From NCBI RefSeq assembly GCF_900112205.1, contig NZ_FOKW01000006.1, positions 62,001-126,000 of the forward strand: a stretch of 64,000 nt of DNA, in the 5' to 3' direction. The translations under genes were made by a program, and so were the position numbers. Of this stretch, positions 9,499 through 18,468 are shown one piece after another (position 1 is the first letter of the stretch; every line of letters starts with the position of its first letter). Source of the DNA: Natronobacterium haloterrestre (GTDB lineage: Archaea; Halobacteriota; Halobacteria; Halobacteriales; Natrialbaceae). The notes beneath the pieces were generated by a model, which searched no databases, had not been told where the DNA came from, and worked only from the letters and a program-made list of their open reading frames with translations.

Positions 9499-10635
9499 AT
9501 GACGGGCACGGGAACGAAGGTCACACTCGCGCTGGTCGTCTGTCTCGCCACAGCCCTCGGGGGCCTCTTCGCGGCCGGCGTCCTCGGCGTTCCCGACGCC
9601 GGCCTCGAGGACAACGCCTGGGGCGAGGTCGACGACGAGCGCATCGAGGTGCTCACGACGGTCTGGATCGACAACCCGAACCCGGGGATCGAACTCGACG
9701 ACCTGACTCTCGAGTACGCGCTGGCGATGAACGGCGTCGACCTCGCGGAGGGCACCGCCGCTGACGTCGCGGTCCCCGCGGGGAACTCGACGACCGAGTT
9801 GCGGACCGACCTGCGGTACGAACGGCTCCCCGACTGGTGGGTCTCACACGTCCGGAACGACGAAGCGAGCACTCTCGAGGCCGACGTGACGGTCCACGCC
9901 GACGTCGGTCCCGTCTCGGGATCGCCCTCCCACACCTACGAGGACGGGATCGAGACCGACCTCGAGCCGATGGTCGCCGCGGCGCTGGCCGAACAGGAGG
10001 GCGAGCACTCGCTGTCCCCGGTCGAGACGGACGACGGCATCCAGCGCGAACTCGTCGAACCGACGGTCGAGATCCGCGACACCGACGCCGCGTGGGGCAC
10101 GGTCGACGCCGAGACGACCGAACTGCACCTGACCTACGAGGTGTACAACCCGAACGCCTACCCGCTCGCGACGCCGTCGCTGACCGGCGAGATGGAGTTC
10201 AACGACCGGGTCGTCGGCGACTGGCAGGCCCACGAGGTCGAACTCCTCGACGCCGATCGGGACGCGACGATCCCGCCGCGCTCGAGCCGGGAACTCACAT
10301 TCGTCGTCGAACTGGACAACGACGACGTCGTCGACTGGTTCGCGACCCACGTCGACGCGGGCGAGGTCACAGACGCCGAGTTCCGCGCGCAGTTGGCGCT
10401 TTCCGTCGGCGGGGAAACGGTGACGATCCCCGAAGACGGCGACGCCATCCGCTGTGACTACGAGATGACGACGGCCATCTTCGTCGAGCAGGACGCAGGC
10501 CTCTCGGAGGGCGAGTGCACGCTCGTCCCGTGGGCCACGCCGAACCTCGAGGCACCGGATGACGCTGCCGGTGACGGTGACAGCGACGGCGACGAGTCCT
10601 TGCTCGACGACCTGCTGCTGCCCTCGAGTCGGTGA
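9499..10635 (+). CDS. two-domain LEA type 2 (WHy) protein
   Basis: 378 residues. An N-terminal hydrophobic segment (about 8-30) is a membrane anchor or uncleaved signal. Two WHy/LEA-14 domains follow, each with the pattern W-G-x-V-D-x-E-x-T followed by N-P-N: the first near NAWGEVDDERIEVLTTVWID, then NPNPGIELDD; the second near AAWGTVDAETTELHLTYEVY, then NPNAYPL. The C terminus is an acidic, low-complexity tail (DGDSDGDESLLDDLLLP). WHy domains are linked to desiccation or osmotic protection; here the protein would face the outside. The duplication is evident; the function is inference. Confidence 0.8.
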   Translation: MTGTGTKVTLALVVCLATALGGLFAAGVLGVPDAGLEDNAWGEVDDERIEVLTTVWIDNPNPGIELDDLTLEYALAMNGVDLAEGTAADVAVPAGNSTTELRTDLRYERLPDWWVSHVRNDEASTLEADVTVHADVGPVSGSPSHTYEDGIETDLEPMVAAALAEQEGEHSLSPVETDDGIQRELVEPTVEIRDTDAAWGTVDAETTELHLTYEVYNPNAYPLATPSLTGEMEFNDRVVGDWQAHEVELLDADRDATIPPRSSRELTFVVELDNDDVVDWFATHVDAGEVTDAEFRAQLALSVGGETVTIPEDGDAIRCDYEMTTAIFVEQDAGLSEGECTLVPWATPNLEAPDDAAGDGDSDGDESLLDDLLLPSSR

Positions 10636-10709
10636 ACCGGACCTGACCGTCACGAAACCCGATAGCTGCCGAACGTTTTCTTCGCTGGCGGTGAAGCGGG
10701 CCCTGTCCC

Positions 10710-11753
10710 ATGCAAGCAGCGCGACTCCACGAGTACACCGACGAGATGGACGCGGCGCTCGAGATCGACGACGTCGACCGTCCGGAGATCGATCGCTCGG
10801 ACGGCGTCCTGGTCGAAGTCGAGGGCGCTGGCTGGTGCCAGACGGACAACCACATCGTCGAGGGGATGTGGGACGAGTACGTCGAGCAGGAGCTTCCGAT
10901 GACGCTCGGCCACGAGAACGCCGGCATCGTCGCCGAGGTCGGCGACGAGGTCCAGTTGGTCGAGGCGGGGGATCCCGTGCTCTGTCACCCCGTCCAGACC
11001 TGCGGCATCTGTCGGCCCTGCCGGCGCGGCGAGGACATGTACTGCGAGAACCAGGCGTTCAACGGCCTGACGACCGACGGCGGCTTCGCCGAGTACGTTC
11101 TGACCAACGAGCGTGCCGTCGTCCCGCTTCCCGACGGCGTCGATCCGACCGAGATCGCACCACACGCCGACGCCGGAATCACGGCCTATCACGCCGCCAA
11201 GAAGGCGACCGACGAGCTGAATCCGGGCGATACCTGTGTCCTGATCGGCATCGGCGGGCTCGGCCACATCGGGCTCCAGTGCGTCGACGCGATGAGCGCC
11301 GCCGACGTCGTCGCCGTCGACCTCAAAGACGAAGCGCTCGAGTTGGCCACCGACCTGGGGGCCGACCACACCGTCGACTCGAGCGAGGAGGACGTCGCCT
11401 CGGTCGTCGCCGACCTCACCGACGACGGCGGGGTCGAACAGGTGCTGGACTTCGTCGGCCGCGACGAAACGACCGCGCTCGCGCCGGAAATCGTCGCCCA
11501 GGGCGGCGACCACCACGTCGTCGGCTACGGCGGCCACGTCCACGAACCCTGCCAGGCGATGGTGTTCGGCGAGTTCTCGTTCCGCGGGGCGCTGGTCGGC
11601 CGGTACGCGGAACTGCAGGAACTCGTCGCGCTCGTCGACCGCGGCGACGTGGAACTGCACACCGAACGCCACGACCTGGGGGAGATCAACGAGGTCGCAG
11701 AACGGCTCGAGCGCGGCGAGATCGAGGGACGGGCGGTCATCCAGCCGCCCTGA
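10710..11753 (+). CDS. zinc-dependent alcohol dehydrogenase
   Basis: 347 residues, medium-chain dehydrogenase/reductase. Catalytic zinc ligands: Cys in GAGWCQTDNH and His-Glu in LGHENAGIV. The structural zinc lobe CGICRPCRRGEDMYCENQ has all four cysteines. Rossmann fold GIGGLGHIGLQ (about residues 175-185), with Asp at the end of beta-2 (VVAVDLKD) favouring NAD+. Substrate not predictable. Monocistronic, with the next gene starting 50 bp later on the same strand. Confidence 0.9.
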   Translation: MQAARLHEYTDEMDAALEIDDVDRPEIDRSDGVLVEVEGAGWCQTDNHIVEGMWDEYVEQELPMTLGHENAGIVAEVGDEVQLVEAGDPVLCHPVQTCGICRPCRRGEDMYCENQAFNGLTTDGGFAEYVLTNERAVVPLPDGVDPTEIAPHADAGITAYHAAKKATDELNPGDTCVLIGIGGLGHIGLQCVDAMSAADVVAVDLKDEALELATDLGADHTVDSSEEDVASVVADLTDDGGVEQVLDFVGRDETTALAPEIVAQGGDHHVVGYGGHVHEPCQAMVFGEFSFRGALVGRYAELQELVALVDRGDVELHTERHDLGEINEVAERLERGEIEGRAVIQPP

Positions 11754-11803
11754 TCGCCGACGACCGGCGGCATCCTCTTGTGCGATCCCGTAGTAGCCGA
11801 CCC

Positions 11804-13174
11804 ATGACCTCCCTCGACCTCGAGGACCCCCTCGAGATCGGCGGCATCCAGGTACCCAACCGGCTCTACCGCGCGCCGCTGCTCGAGTGCGCCGGCAACG
11901 GGCCCGACGCGGTCGACACGCTGATCGCGGATCTTGAACCCGCCGCCGACTCCGGCGTCGGCCTGCTCTTCCAGGGCGCGACCATCGTCCGCGGCGAGGG
12001 CGGCTGTGCCGCGCCGGGGATGACCCGCGTCCACGACCCCGCCTTCGTCTCCCGGCTCTCCCGGCTGACGGACCGGATCCACGAACACGGGAGCCGGATC
12101 TTCCTCCAACTCGAGCACGGCGGCCTGCGCAGCATGGAGACCTGGCACGCCGACTACCGCCGGCGGAACCCGGAACTCGAACAGCTCGCGGTCTCGGAGC
12201 CGCCCTGGCAACTGCGGTTGCTCGACCGGGTCGGCTTCCTCTCCTATAATCCGCACGTGCTCACGACCGACGAGGTGTACGACCTCGCGGCGGACTTCGG
12301 CCGTTCGGCCGCGTACGCCGTCGACGCCGGCTACGACGGCATCCACATCTCGGGGGCGAACATGGGGATCGTCCAGCAGTTCCTCTCGCCGTTCTACAAC
12401 CGCCGGGACGACGAGTTCGGCGGGAGCCCCGAGGCGCGACTGCAGTTCCTCGCGCTCGTCCACGACGAGATCCGGGACCGCGCGGGCGACGTTCCGCTCG
12501 TCACGAAGGTGCCGGCCGAGACGCCCGCCCCGCCCGCTCCTCTCGTCCGGCGGAAACTCTCGCTCGAGGACGGGATCGAGACGGCCCGCCGACTCGAGCG
12601 GGTCGGCTACGACGCGGTCGTTCCCGTCCTGACGTCGGTCGTCTGGGACATGAGCATCGTCCGCGGCGAGTACCCCGAGCGGGCCTGGACCGACGAGGGG
12701 TTCCGGGAGGGGTACGACGAGGCCTTCGGCGGGTCGACCCGACGACGACTCGTCGCGGCTGGCAACTGGCTCGAGTCGCTGGGGTACGACTTCGAACCGG
12801 CCTGGAACGAGGAGTTCTGTCGACGCGTCCGGGAGGAGGTGTCGATCCCGGTACTCGCCGAGGGCGGGATCCGCGACCGGGGCCAGATCGACCGCCTGCT
12901 CGGGGATCGAGCGGACGCGAGGCCGGCCTGCGACGCCGTCGGGATGGCCCGCCCGTTCTACGCCGAACCGCGGCTTGGGGCGCGGCTACTCGCGGCTGGA
13001 ACGGGTGAGGAGAGGGCGGGAGAGCGGGCCGCGGACGGCGAACCGAGCGTCCTCTGTGAGAGTTGCAACAACTGCACCGTTCCGCAGGTGACCGGGGCGC
13101 CCGGCATCTGCCGCACCCCCGACGTCCTCCGGAAACGCGGCGAACTCGATCGAGAAGGGGTCTACGACGATTAA
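11804..13174 (+). CDS. Old Yellow Enzyme-like NADH:flavin oxidoreductase
   Basis: 456 residues, TIM-barrel FMN enzyme. Starts MTSLDLEDPLEIGGIQVPNR, with the family segment QQFLSPFYNRRDDEFGGS near residue 195 and EGGIRDRGQIDRLL near 350 for FMN phosphate binding. Two oddities: the usual active-site H-x-x-N/H is S-G-A-N, and the C terminus carries C-x2-C-x2-C-x11-C (CESCNNCTVPQVTGAPGIC). The last resembles the Fe-S motif of dienoyl-CoA reductases but has a shortened spacing. No C-terminal FAD/NAD domain is present. Substrate unknown. Confidence 0.88.
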   Translation: MTSLDLEDPLEIGGIQVPNRLYRAPLLECAGNGPDAVDTLIADLEPAADSGVGLLFQGATIVRGEGGCAAPGMTRVHDPAFVSRLSRLTDRIHEHGSRIFLQLEHGGLRSMETWHADYRRRNPELEQLAVSEPPWQLRLLDRVGFLSYNPHVLTTDEVYDLAADFGRSAAYAVDAGYDGIHISGANMGIVQQFLSPFYNRRDDEFGGSPEARLQFLALVHDEIRDRAGDVPLVTKVPAETPAPPAPLVRRKLSLEDGIETARRLERVGYDAVVPVLTSVVWDMSIVRGEYPERAWTDEGFREGYDEAFGGSTRRRLVAAGNWLESLGYDFEPAWNEEFCRRVREEVSIPVLAEGGIRDRGQIDRLLGDRADARPACDAVGMARPFYAEPRLGARLLAAGTGEERAGERAADGEPSVLCESCNNCTVPQVTGAPGICRTPDVLRKRGELDREGVYDD

Positions 13175-13217
13175 CGGGGCTACGACCTCGTCTGTCTCTC
13201 ACTTCCTGCCGGGTGTA

Positions 13218-13284
13218 GACCCCTTCGTTTCAACTGGAAAACCGGGGAGGCCATCGGCTGTTCGCTCGAGTTGAAACCGAAGAG
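13218..13284. repeat. inverted pair of origin-recognition-box-like motifs
   Basis: GACCCCTTCGTTTCAACTGG (13218-13237) reads on the minus strand as CCAGTTGAAACGAAGGGGTC, close to the haloarchaeal Orc1/Cdc6 box (roughly TTCCAGTGGAAACGAAGGGG as I recall it). A weaker copy in the other direction, GAGTTGAAACCGAAGAG, sits at 13268-13284, ending 3 bp from the tRNA-Gln 3' end. The arms GTTTCAACT and AGTTGAAAC are perfect complements 33 bp apart. No orc1/cdc6 gene is in the window and the stretch between is not AT-rich. Confidence 0.4.
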
Positions 13285-13287
13285 AAG

Positions 13288-13360
13288 TAGTCCCACCAGG
13301 ATTCGAACCTGGGTCGAAGCCCCCAGAAGGCTTCAGGATTGGCCACTACCCTATGGGACT
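13288..13360 (-). tRNA. tRNA-Gln (anticodon CTG)
   Basis: 73 nt on the minus strand. Acceptor stem AGTCCCA pairs with TGGGACT, with A as discriminator. The anticodon stem AAGCC/GGCTT encloses the loop TTCTGGG, so the anticodon is CTG, reading CAG. The T arm is CCAGG-TTCGAAT-CCTGG. CCA is not encoded and no intron is present. In archaea this tRNA is first charged with Glu and then amidated by GatDE. Confidence 0.97.
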
Positions 13361-13475
13361 TGACATTTTCTGCCGGAGTCTGACTACCGGCGACGTACCA
13401 TCCAATAGCCGGGGTGTGTATTAGAGTGTTACGAACTGGATCGACACAGGGAGAGCGTGTCGAACACGACTCGAG

Positions 13476-14339
13476 TTAGTCGTGATCACGCCGACTCCCT
13501 TCTGGCGGTTCGTAGTGTTCCTGCCGGTGACAGTTCGCACAGAGGACGGTACACCGCTCCATCTCGGCTCGGATTCGATCTTTCGTCCGACCGTCCGCAA
13601 TCAGTCTCGTGATGCTCGCTTCTTTCCGCTCGTTGTCGTGATGATAGTCGAGACACGCAGAATCGGATTCCCCACATCGGTTGCACCCTGCGCTGCGCTT
13701 TCGATCGTGAACCCATCGACGGCGTTCGTCGTCCGGCTGTGTGAAATGAAGCTGCCGATGGCAGTTGGCACAGAGCACCTCACACTTCTCTATTTCCTCA
13801 CGGAGTCGTTCTTTCCCGTACCCAAAGGTGACCATCTTCCCGACTGCCATCTCTTTCGCCGCGGTATCGACGTGATGGAAGTCGAGACAGGCCGCAGTGT
13901 CCTCGTGACATCGCGAACATGCGCGTTCCCGCTTGATCCCGTTCAACCACGACCGAAGCCGAGAGCGGCGACGTAACGATCGTTCCGTATTCCATCCGAC
14001 ATTGCGGTAGTGCCACCGCTGATCGACCGATAGCTCGTCCCAAGCCGTTCCGTCGGGAAGATCAACGTCGTCCGGCTTCGGACCCACCCGCGACCCCGTC
14101 GATGGATTCGTCTCGAGTCCCGCTCGCTCTTTCGCCTCGTTCCACCCGCCGATAGTTCGAATGATCGTCGCCGACGCGGGCATCGTCCCCAGTTCCTCGT
14201 ACTGTGCCTTCGTCGGCGACTCGCCGAGCCGTTCGGCCGCCTCCCGTAACGCCTCGAGACACTCCGCTTCCGTCGTCACGCCGGCGTTCGCCGCGGCATC
14301 CGGCATAAACCCTCGAACGCGAGCGCGACGAACCGACAT
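13476..14339 (-). CDS. HNH-type protein with homing-endonuclease repeat and two zinc fingers
   Basis: 287 residues from the ATG at 14339 (an ATG at 14306 is also possible). Residues about 25-70 match the HNH-associated repeat: a helix, [13 protein letters not shown], then [18 protein letters not shown]. After a basic linker come two similar HNH-like zinc modules: [20 protein letters not shown] and [20 protein letters not shown]. Each has C-x2-C, a His-His pair and C-x2-CH. A single module is usual, so the tandem copy is odd. It could be a homing-like nuclease or a domesticated DNA-binding protein. Divergent from purO and beside tRNA-Gln. Confidence 0.75.
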   Translation of the reverse strand: MSVRRARVRGFMPDAAANAGVTTEAECLEALREAAERLGESPTKAQYEELGTMPASATIIRTIGGWNEAKERAGLETNPSTGSRVGPKPDDVDLPDGTAWDELSVDQRWHYRNVGWNTERSLRRRSRLRSWLNGIKRERACSRCHEDTAACLDFHHVDTAAKEMAVGKMVTFGYGKERLREEIEKCEVLCANCHRQLHFTQPDDERRRWVHDRKRSAGCNRCGESDSACLDYHHDNERKEASITRLIADGRTKDRIRAEMERCTVLCANCHRQEHYEPPEGSRRDHD

Positions 14340-14370
14340 TCCTTTTCCCCACCCCCGCGCATCGACGCGT

Positions 14371-14967
14371 ATGTACGTCGGACGATTCGTCGTCGTCGGC
14401 CCGGAGGTCGGCGCGTACCGCGTCTCCTCGCGGTCGTTCCCGAACCGAGAGATCACCGCTCGAGAGGACGCGCTCACCGTCGGTCCCACCGAGGACGCCC
14501 CAGAGACGGACAACCCTTACGTCTCCTACAACTGCCTGCGGGTCGTCGAGACCCCGACCGGGGGGACGGCCGCCTTCGGCAACGGCTCGCACGTCGATCC
14601 CATCGCGGAGAAACTCGAATTGGGCTACCCCGCTCGCGACGCCCTCGCGGAGAGCCTGCTCGCGCTCGATTACGAGAAAGACGACTACGACACGCCCCGC
14701 ATCGCGGCGACGATCGACGCCGGGAACGACGGCGAGGCGCTGATCGGCACGGTCCGGAAGGACGCCGTACTGGTGGAGACCGTCGACGAGCCGACGCTGG
14801 TGGCGACCTACGAGAAGGACGCCCCCGAACCGTTCGCGTTCGAGGCCGAAACCGCAGCGGAAGCCGCCCGGGAGGCCTACGGCCTCGAGTTCGAACACGA
14901 GGTCTGTGCGGCCGGCGTCGCCCTGACCGACGACGGGTTCGAGACGGCGATCGAAAACGGGGAGTAA
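14371..14967 (+). CDS. purO: archaeal IMP cyclohydrolase PurO
   Basis: 198 residues. PurO closes the ring of FAICAR to give IMP, the last step of purine synthesis; archaea use it instead of the PurH cyclohydrolase domain. The N-terminal [10 protein letters not shown] and the core [20 protein letters not shown] and [10 protein letters not shown] are family hallmarks. Normal length. Only 31 bp separate it from the divergent HNH gene, so their promoters overlap. Confidence 0.93.
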   Translation: MYVGRFVVVGPEVGAYRVSSRSFPNREITAREDALTVGPTEDAPETDNPYVSYNCLRVVETPTGGTAAFGNGSHVDPIAEKLELGYPARDALAESLLALDYEKDDYDTPRIAATIDAGNDGEALIGTVRKDAVLVETVDEPTLVATYEKDAPEPFAFEAETAAEAAREAYGLEFEHEVCAAGVALTDDGFETAIENGE

Positions 14968-15064
14968 TCGACTCGAGGGCTCGCGTCGACAGCGCCCCTG
15001 CCCGATCCGCTCGAGCAGCCGGATAACCTACAAACCGCTCCCGCCCGTACCCTCGAGCACGGAC

Positions 15065-15733
15065 ATGAAGGTCGGACTCATCTCGGACGTCCACGGCAAC
15101 CGGGTCGCCCTCGAGGCAGTCCTCGAGGACATGCCGCCGGTCGACGAACTCGTCTGTGCCGGCGACGTCGTCGGCTACAACCCATGGCCGGCGGCTTGTG
15201 TCGACGAACTCCGGGAACGGGCGGTCCCGACCGTGATGGGCAACCACGACGCGGCGGTCGCCGCCGAGACCCCCTTCCGGTTCAACGGGATGGCTCGAGC
15301 CGGCGTCGAATACGCCAAGACGCAACTCTCCGCGGATCAGCTTCGGTGGCTCGCCGACCTGCCGACGGAGCGGGTCGAGTTCGACGGCCTGCTCAAGGTC
15401 GTCCACGGCCACCCCGACGACCCCGACCGGTACACGCGCTACACGTACCCCGAGGAGTTCTCCCCGCGGCTGCTCGGCGAGGAGGACGTGCTCGTGCTGG
15501 GCCACACGCACGTCCAGGGCGTCGAGCGGTACGCCGAGGGAATCGTCGTCAACCCGGGCAGCGTCGGCCAACCCCGGGACGGCGATCCGCGAGCAGGGTA
15601 CGCAGTGGTCGACCTCGAGGCGATGACCGTCGAGACCCATCGCGTGGAGTACGACGTCGAGGCGGTTCAGGAGGCCGTTCGAGAGGCGGGCCTGCCCGAG
15701 CGGATCGGCCGGCGGCTCGCCCGCGGGAAGTGA
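15065..15733 (+). CDS. metallophosphoesterase (YfcE/MJ0936-like)
   Basis: 222 residues, calcineurin-like fold. Metal-binding motifs are in order: D-x-H (ISDVHGN), GD (CAGDVVGYNPWP), GNHD (VMGNHDAAV), H (VVHGHPDDP) and GHTH (VLGHTHVQG). The NPGSVGQPRDGDPRAGYAV segment is typical of the MJ0936/YfcE branch. A cytosolic phosphodiesterase with unknown natural substrate. Single gene between purO and cysE. Confidence 0.92.
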   Translation: MKVGLISDVHGNRVALEAVLEDMPPVDELVCAGDVVGYNPWPAACVDELRERAVPTVMGNHDAAVAAETPFRFNGMARAGVEYAKTQLSADQLRWLADLPTERVEFDGLLKVVHGHPDDPDRYTRYTYPEEFSPRLLGEEDVLVLGHTHVQGVERYAEGIVVNPGSVGQPRDGDPRAGYAVVDLEAMTVETHRVEYDVEAVQEAVREAGLPERIGRRLARGK

Positions 15734-15805
15734 CCTCTCCCCGACCGAACGGGGACCGAAACGAACCCTTTTAGACCGCCAGCCTCGGACTCCAACCCAC
15801 TACAG

Positions 15806-16318
15806 ATGCTGCGACGGCTTCGCGAGGACGTCCGGGCGATGTGTGATCGCGACCCCGCCGCAAAGGGCTGTCTCGAGGTCGTGCTGTGCTATCCCGGCGT
15901 TCACGCCGTCTGGGGCCACCGGGTCGCTCACCGCCTCTGGACGAGCGGGTTCACCCTCTTCGCGCGGCTGTTTTCCCAACTCGTCCGACTGTTGACCGGC
16001 GTCGAGATCCACCCCGGAGCGACGATCGGCCGCCGGGTGACGATCGACCACGGCATGGGTGTCGTCATCGGCGAGACCGCCGAAGTCGGCGACGACGTCC
16101 ACATGTACCACGGCGTTACGCTCGGCGGCGACGCGGACGAACCGGTCAAACGACACCCGACGATCGAAGACGGGGTCGAAATCGGCGCGAACGCGACGCT
16201 GCTGGGCGACATCACGGTCGGCGAGAACGCGGCCGTCGGCGCAGGTTCTGTCGTTACCGAGGACGTCGATCCGGGTGCGACCGTCGCCGGCGTTCCGGCC
16301 ACGCGAATCGACGACTGA
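15806..16318 (+). CDS. cysE: serine O-acetyltransferase
   Basis: 170 residues. Transfers acetyl from acetyl-CoA to serine, the entry to cysteine synthesis. The left-handed beta helix repeats begin at [20 protein letters not shown] and continue through [20 protein letters not shown]; catalytic residues H and D lie in IDHGMG and the GVTLGG loop. It is the short form, lacking most of the N-terminal helical domain of the E. coli enzyme, as in many archaea and Gram-positives. A TATA-like CCTTTTA sits about 35 bp upstream. Confidence 0.93.
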   Translation: MLRRLREDVRAMCDRDPAAKGCLEVVLCYPGVHAVWGHRVAHRLWTSGFTLFARLFSQLVRLLTGVEIHPGATIGRRVTIDHGMGVVIGETAEVGDDVHMYHGVTLGGDADEPVKRHPTIEDGVEIGANATLLGDITVGENAAVGAGSVVTEDVDPGATVAGVPATRIDD

Positions 16319-16443
16319 TACGGATCCCTGTCCCGATGCCACGGCACACCCGCCGCCCGGGTCGCGGGGTCGCCGGAACTGACGGACAGTAAACCGTATG
16401 ACTTCCTTCGTTCCACGTCGAACGCGCTCGAGTTCTGGAACGG

Positions 16444-16809
16444 CTACTCCTCGTCGTCGACTGCCCCGTCCGTCCCGGGCGGCGATCCCTCGGCGGGGAC
16501 GCCCTCCTCCATTTCTACGTCGGCAGCTGACTCGCCGACGGCGTCCTCGGTCATTTCGGCGTCCGGATCGGAAGTGTAGCCGAGTTCGAACCAGAGTTTG
16601 GCAGTGCAGTCGAACTGCTCCTCGTCGAGTTCGGTCTCGGCTTCCTCCTGGTCTAGGTAGCCGTTACAGCGACCGTGCTTGACGACGTTCATCAGCGTCG
16701 CCGCGGAGCCACACTCCGGACAGTCGATGTAGTAGTTGCCCTCGTCGTTCTGGTGCCAGGAGTCGGGCGTCAGTTCGGTGTATGCTGCCTCGTCGGAGCG
16801 ATCGCTCAT
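16444..16809 (-). CDS. small zinc-finger-like protein with acidic tail
   Basis: 121 residues. C-P-E-C at about 28-31 is followed by C at residue 48 (GRCNG) and C at about 66 (FDCTAKLWFELG), suggesting a four-Cys zinc knuckle. The last 45 residues are a Glu/Asp/Gly tail. I recognise it only as a haloarchaeal conserved hypothetical type with DNA-, RNA- or protein-binding potential. It is divergent from the cupredoxin lipoprotein gene. Confidence 0.75.
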   Translation of the reverse strand: MSDRSDEAAYTELTPDSWHQNDEGNYYIDCPECGSAATLMNVVKHGRCNGYLDQEEAETELDEEQFDCTAKLWFELGYTSDPDAEMTEDAVGESAADVEMEEGVPAEGSPPGTDGAVDDEE

Positions 16810-16966
16810 ACCGATTCGTCGCCCGCCGGACCGGTAAACGCGGCCCCGGAGTACGCAACCTGGTGGGTACCGATGTGGACCGTCGTCCTCGCGAACGTTT
16901 CGGCGCGGCCGACAGTCCGCTCGAGCGTAACTGCGTCTTATGATTCTGGACGGGCTAGAACCGGCA

Positions 16967-17512
16967 ATGGTCTCGAGCGATCCCCGAGCACCCGACGACT
17001 GTCGGCCTCGCGGCCCGTGTCGACGGCGAGCGTTTCTCGCCGGACTCGGTGCGGCGGTCGCCACCTCGACGGTCGCCGGCTGCCTGAGCGGCGGGGCCGG
17101 CGGCGGACCGGGCGAGAGCGAGGACGAACCGGTCGTCGACGAAGCGGAGACGACCGAGGGGACCACAGACCGCGACGCCTGGATCGACGTCGAGCGGCTC
17201 CGGTTCGACGGCTGGGTCGGCGGTTGGGTCGGCGTCGAACCGTCCGCCATCGATCGCGTCGAGAACCCGATGCTGGTCCTCGTCGAGGGCCGGGAGTACG
17301 AACTCACCTGGGAGAACATGGACGGGATCCACCACAACGTCGCGTTCTGGAACGAAGACTGGGAGGTCGTCGCGGACTACTCGACCCCGGGCAACGACGT
17401 CGTCGGCGAGACCGAGACGCTCGTCTTCGAGGCGACCGCGGAGATCGACACCTACCGCTGTGAGTACCAGCCCGTCGGCCAGAAGGGCGAGGTTCGGATC
17501 ATCGATTCCTGA
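16967..17512 (+). CDS. cupredoxin-fold lipoprotein with altered copper site
   Basis: 181 residues from the ATG at 16967. Tat signal CRRRAFLAGLGAAVA, lipobox VAGC, then a Gly/acidic linker and a plastocyanin-like domain. The first ligand His is present (H122/H123 in DGIHHNVAF) and the Cys is present (C165 in TYRCEYQ). Where the second His and the axial Met should be (pattern C-x2-H-P-x2-M-x-G) the protein has Gln168 and Gln172. So a normal type 1 site is not possible. It may bind metal differently or act as a structural domain. An earlier ATG at 16940 is less likely. Confidence 0.8.
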   Translation: MVSSDPRAPDDCRPRGPCRRRAFLAGLGAAVATSTVAGCLSGGAGGGPGESEDEPVVDEAETTEGTTDRDAWIDVERLRFDGWVGGWVGVEPSAIDRVENPMLVLVEGREYELTWENMDGIHHNVAFWNEDWEVVADYSTPGNDVVGETETLVFEATAEIDTYRCEYQPVGQKGEVRIIDS

Positions 17513-17654
17513 TCCTCCGCGACCGGAGCGACCGAACCCCCCAGCACGGCTCTCGAGGGGTCTCCTCGGAACTTTTTCTCGGATAAAGCCACCTCACCAG
17601 TTTGTGAAAAGGATGGGTATAGTTAATATTCGCCGCACCGTAGGAAATTGTGCA

Positions 17655-18428
17655 ATGTCACCAATGCTCACTGACGACGTAGCGGTCGTAACCGGCGGCT
17701 CGAGCGGCAACGGTCGGGCGATCGCCCGCCGATTCGCGGCGGAGGGAGCCGACGTCGTGATCGCGGACCTGCAGGAGGAACCCCGCGAAGGCGGGACCCC
17801 GACCCACGAACTGATTCCGGAAGAGACCGACGCCGAGGCGAAGTTCGTCGAATGTGACGTCTCGAACGTCGCGGACCTCGAGGCGGCCGTCGAGGCGGCC
17901 GAGGAGTTCGGCGGCGTCACCGTGATGGTCAACAACGCGGGGATCTTCCACGGCGAGGAATTCCTCGAGGTCGACGAGGAGGCGTTCGATCGTATGATGA
18001 ACATCAACGTCAAGGGCGTCTACTTCGGTGCGCAGGCCGCCGCGAAGCGGATGGTCGAGGGCGAGGGTGGCGCCATCATCAACCTCTCGTCGGTCGCCGG
18101 GATCGAGGGGTCCGGCGAGTTCGTCACGTACTGCGGGACGAAAGGCGCGGTTCGGCTCCTGACCTACTCCATGGCTGCGAAACTCGGCCCCGACGGGGTT
18201 CGCGTGAACGCGATCCACCCGGGGCTGATCGAGACGAAGATGACGACCGAGGACTACGCCATCATCGGCACCGAGGCCGAAGACGAGTTCCTCGAGGCGA
18301 TCCCGTCCCGCCGGGCCGGCCAGCCGGAGGACGTCGCGGACGCGGCGCTGTACCTCGCGAGCGACCTCTCGGGGTACGTCAACGGGGAGTCGCTGGTCCT
18401 CGACGGCGGGATGACGAACACGCAATAA
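17655..18428 (+). CDS. short-chain dehydrogenase/reductase
   Basis: 257 residues, classical SDR. Cofactor loop TGGSSGNGRAIA (Asn replaces the usual Ile of TGxxxGIG), NNAG, catalytic Ser in NLSSVAG and Y-x3-K in YCGTKGA; C-terminal SGYVNGESLVLDGGM. Asp in VVIADLQ favours NAD+. Likely a 3-oxoacyl- or sugar/alcohol dehydrogenase. An AT-rich promoter with GTTAATATTC lies at 17623-17632, unusually rich compared with neighbours, and a further TTGTGCA before the ATG. Confidence 0.9.
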   Translation: MSPMLTDDVAVVTGGSSGNGRAIARRFAAEGADVVIADLQEEPREGGTPTHELIPEETDAEAKFVECDVSNVADLEAAVEAAEEFGGVTVMVNNAGIFHGEEFLEVDEEAFDRMMNINVKGVYFGAQAAAKRMVEGEGGAIINLSSVAGIEGSGEFVTYCGTKGAVRLLTYSMAAKLGPDGVRVNAIHPGLIETKMTTEDYAIIGTEAEDEFLEAIPSRRAGQPEDVADAALYLASDLSGYVNGESLVLDGGMTNTQ

Positions 18429-18468
18429 GCGGAACGGGTCGACTCGCTCGAGTCGGCGACGGCTCGAA

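Noticed and set aside
13218-13284. Replication origin
   Set aside because: Only two ORB-like boxes, no AT-rich unwinding element and no orc1/cdc6 gene; kept only as a motif finding.
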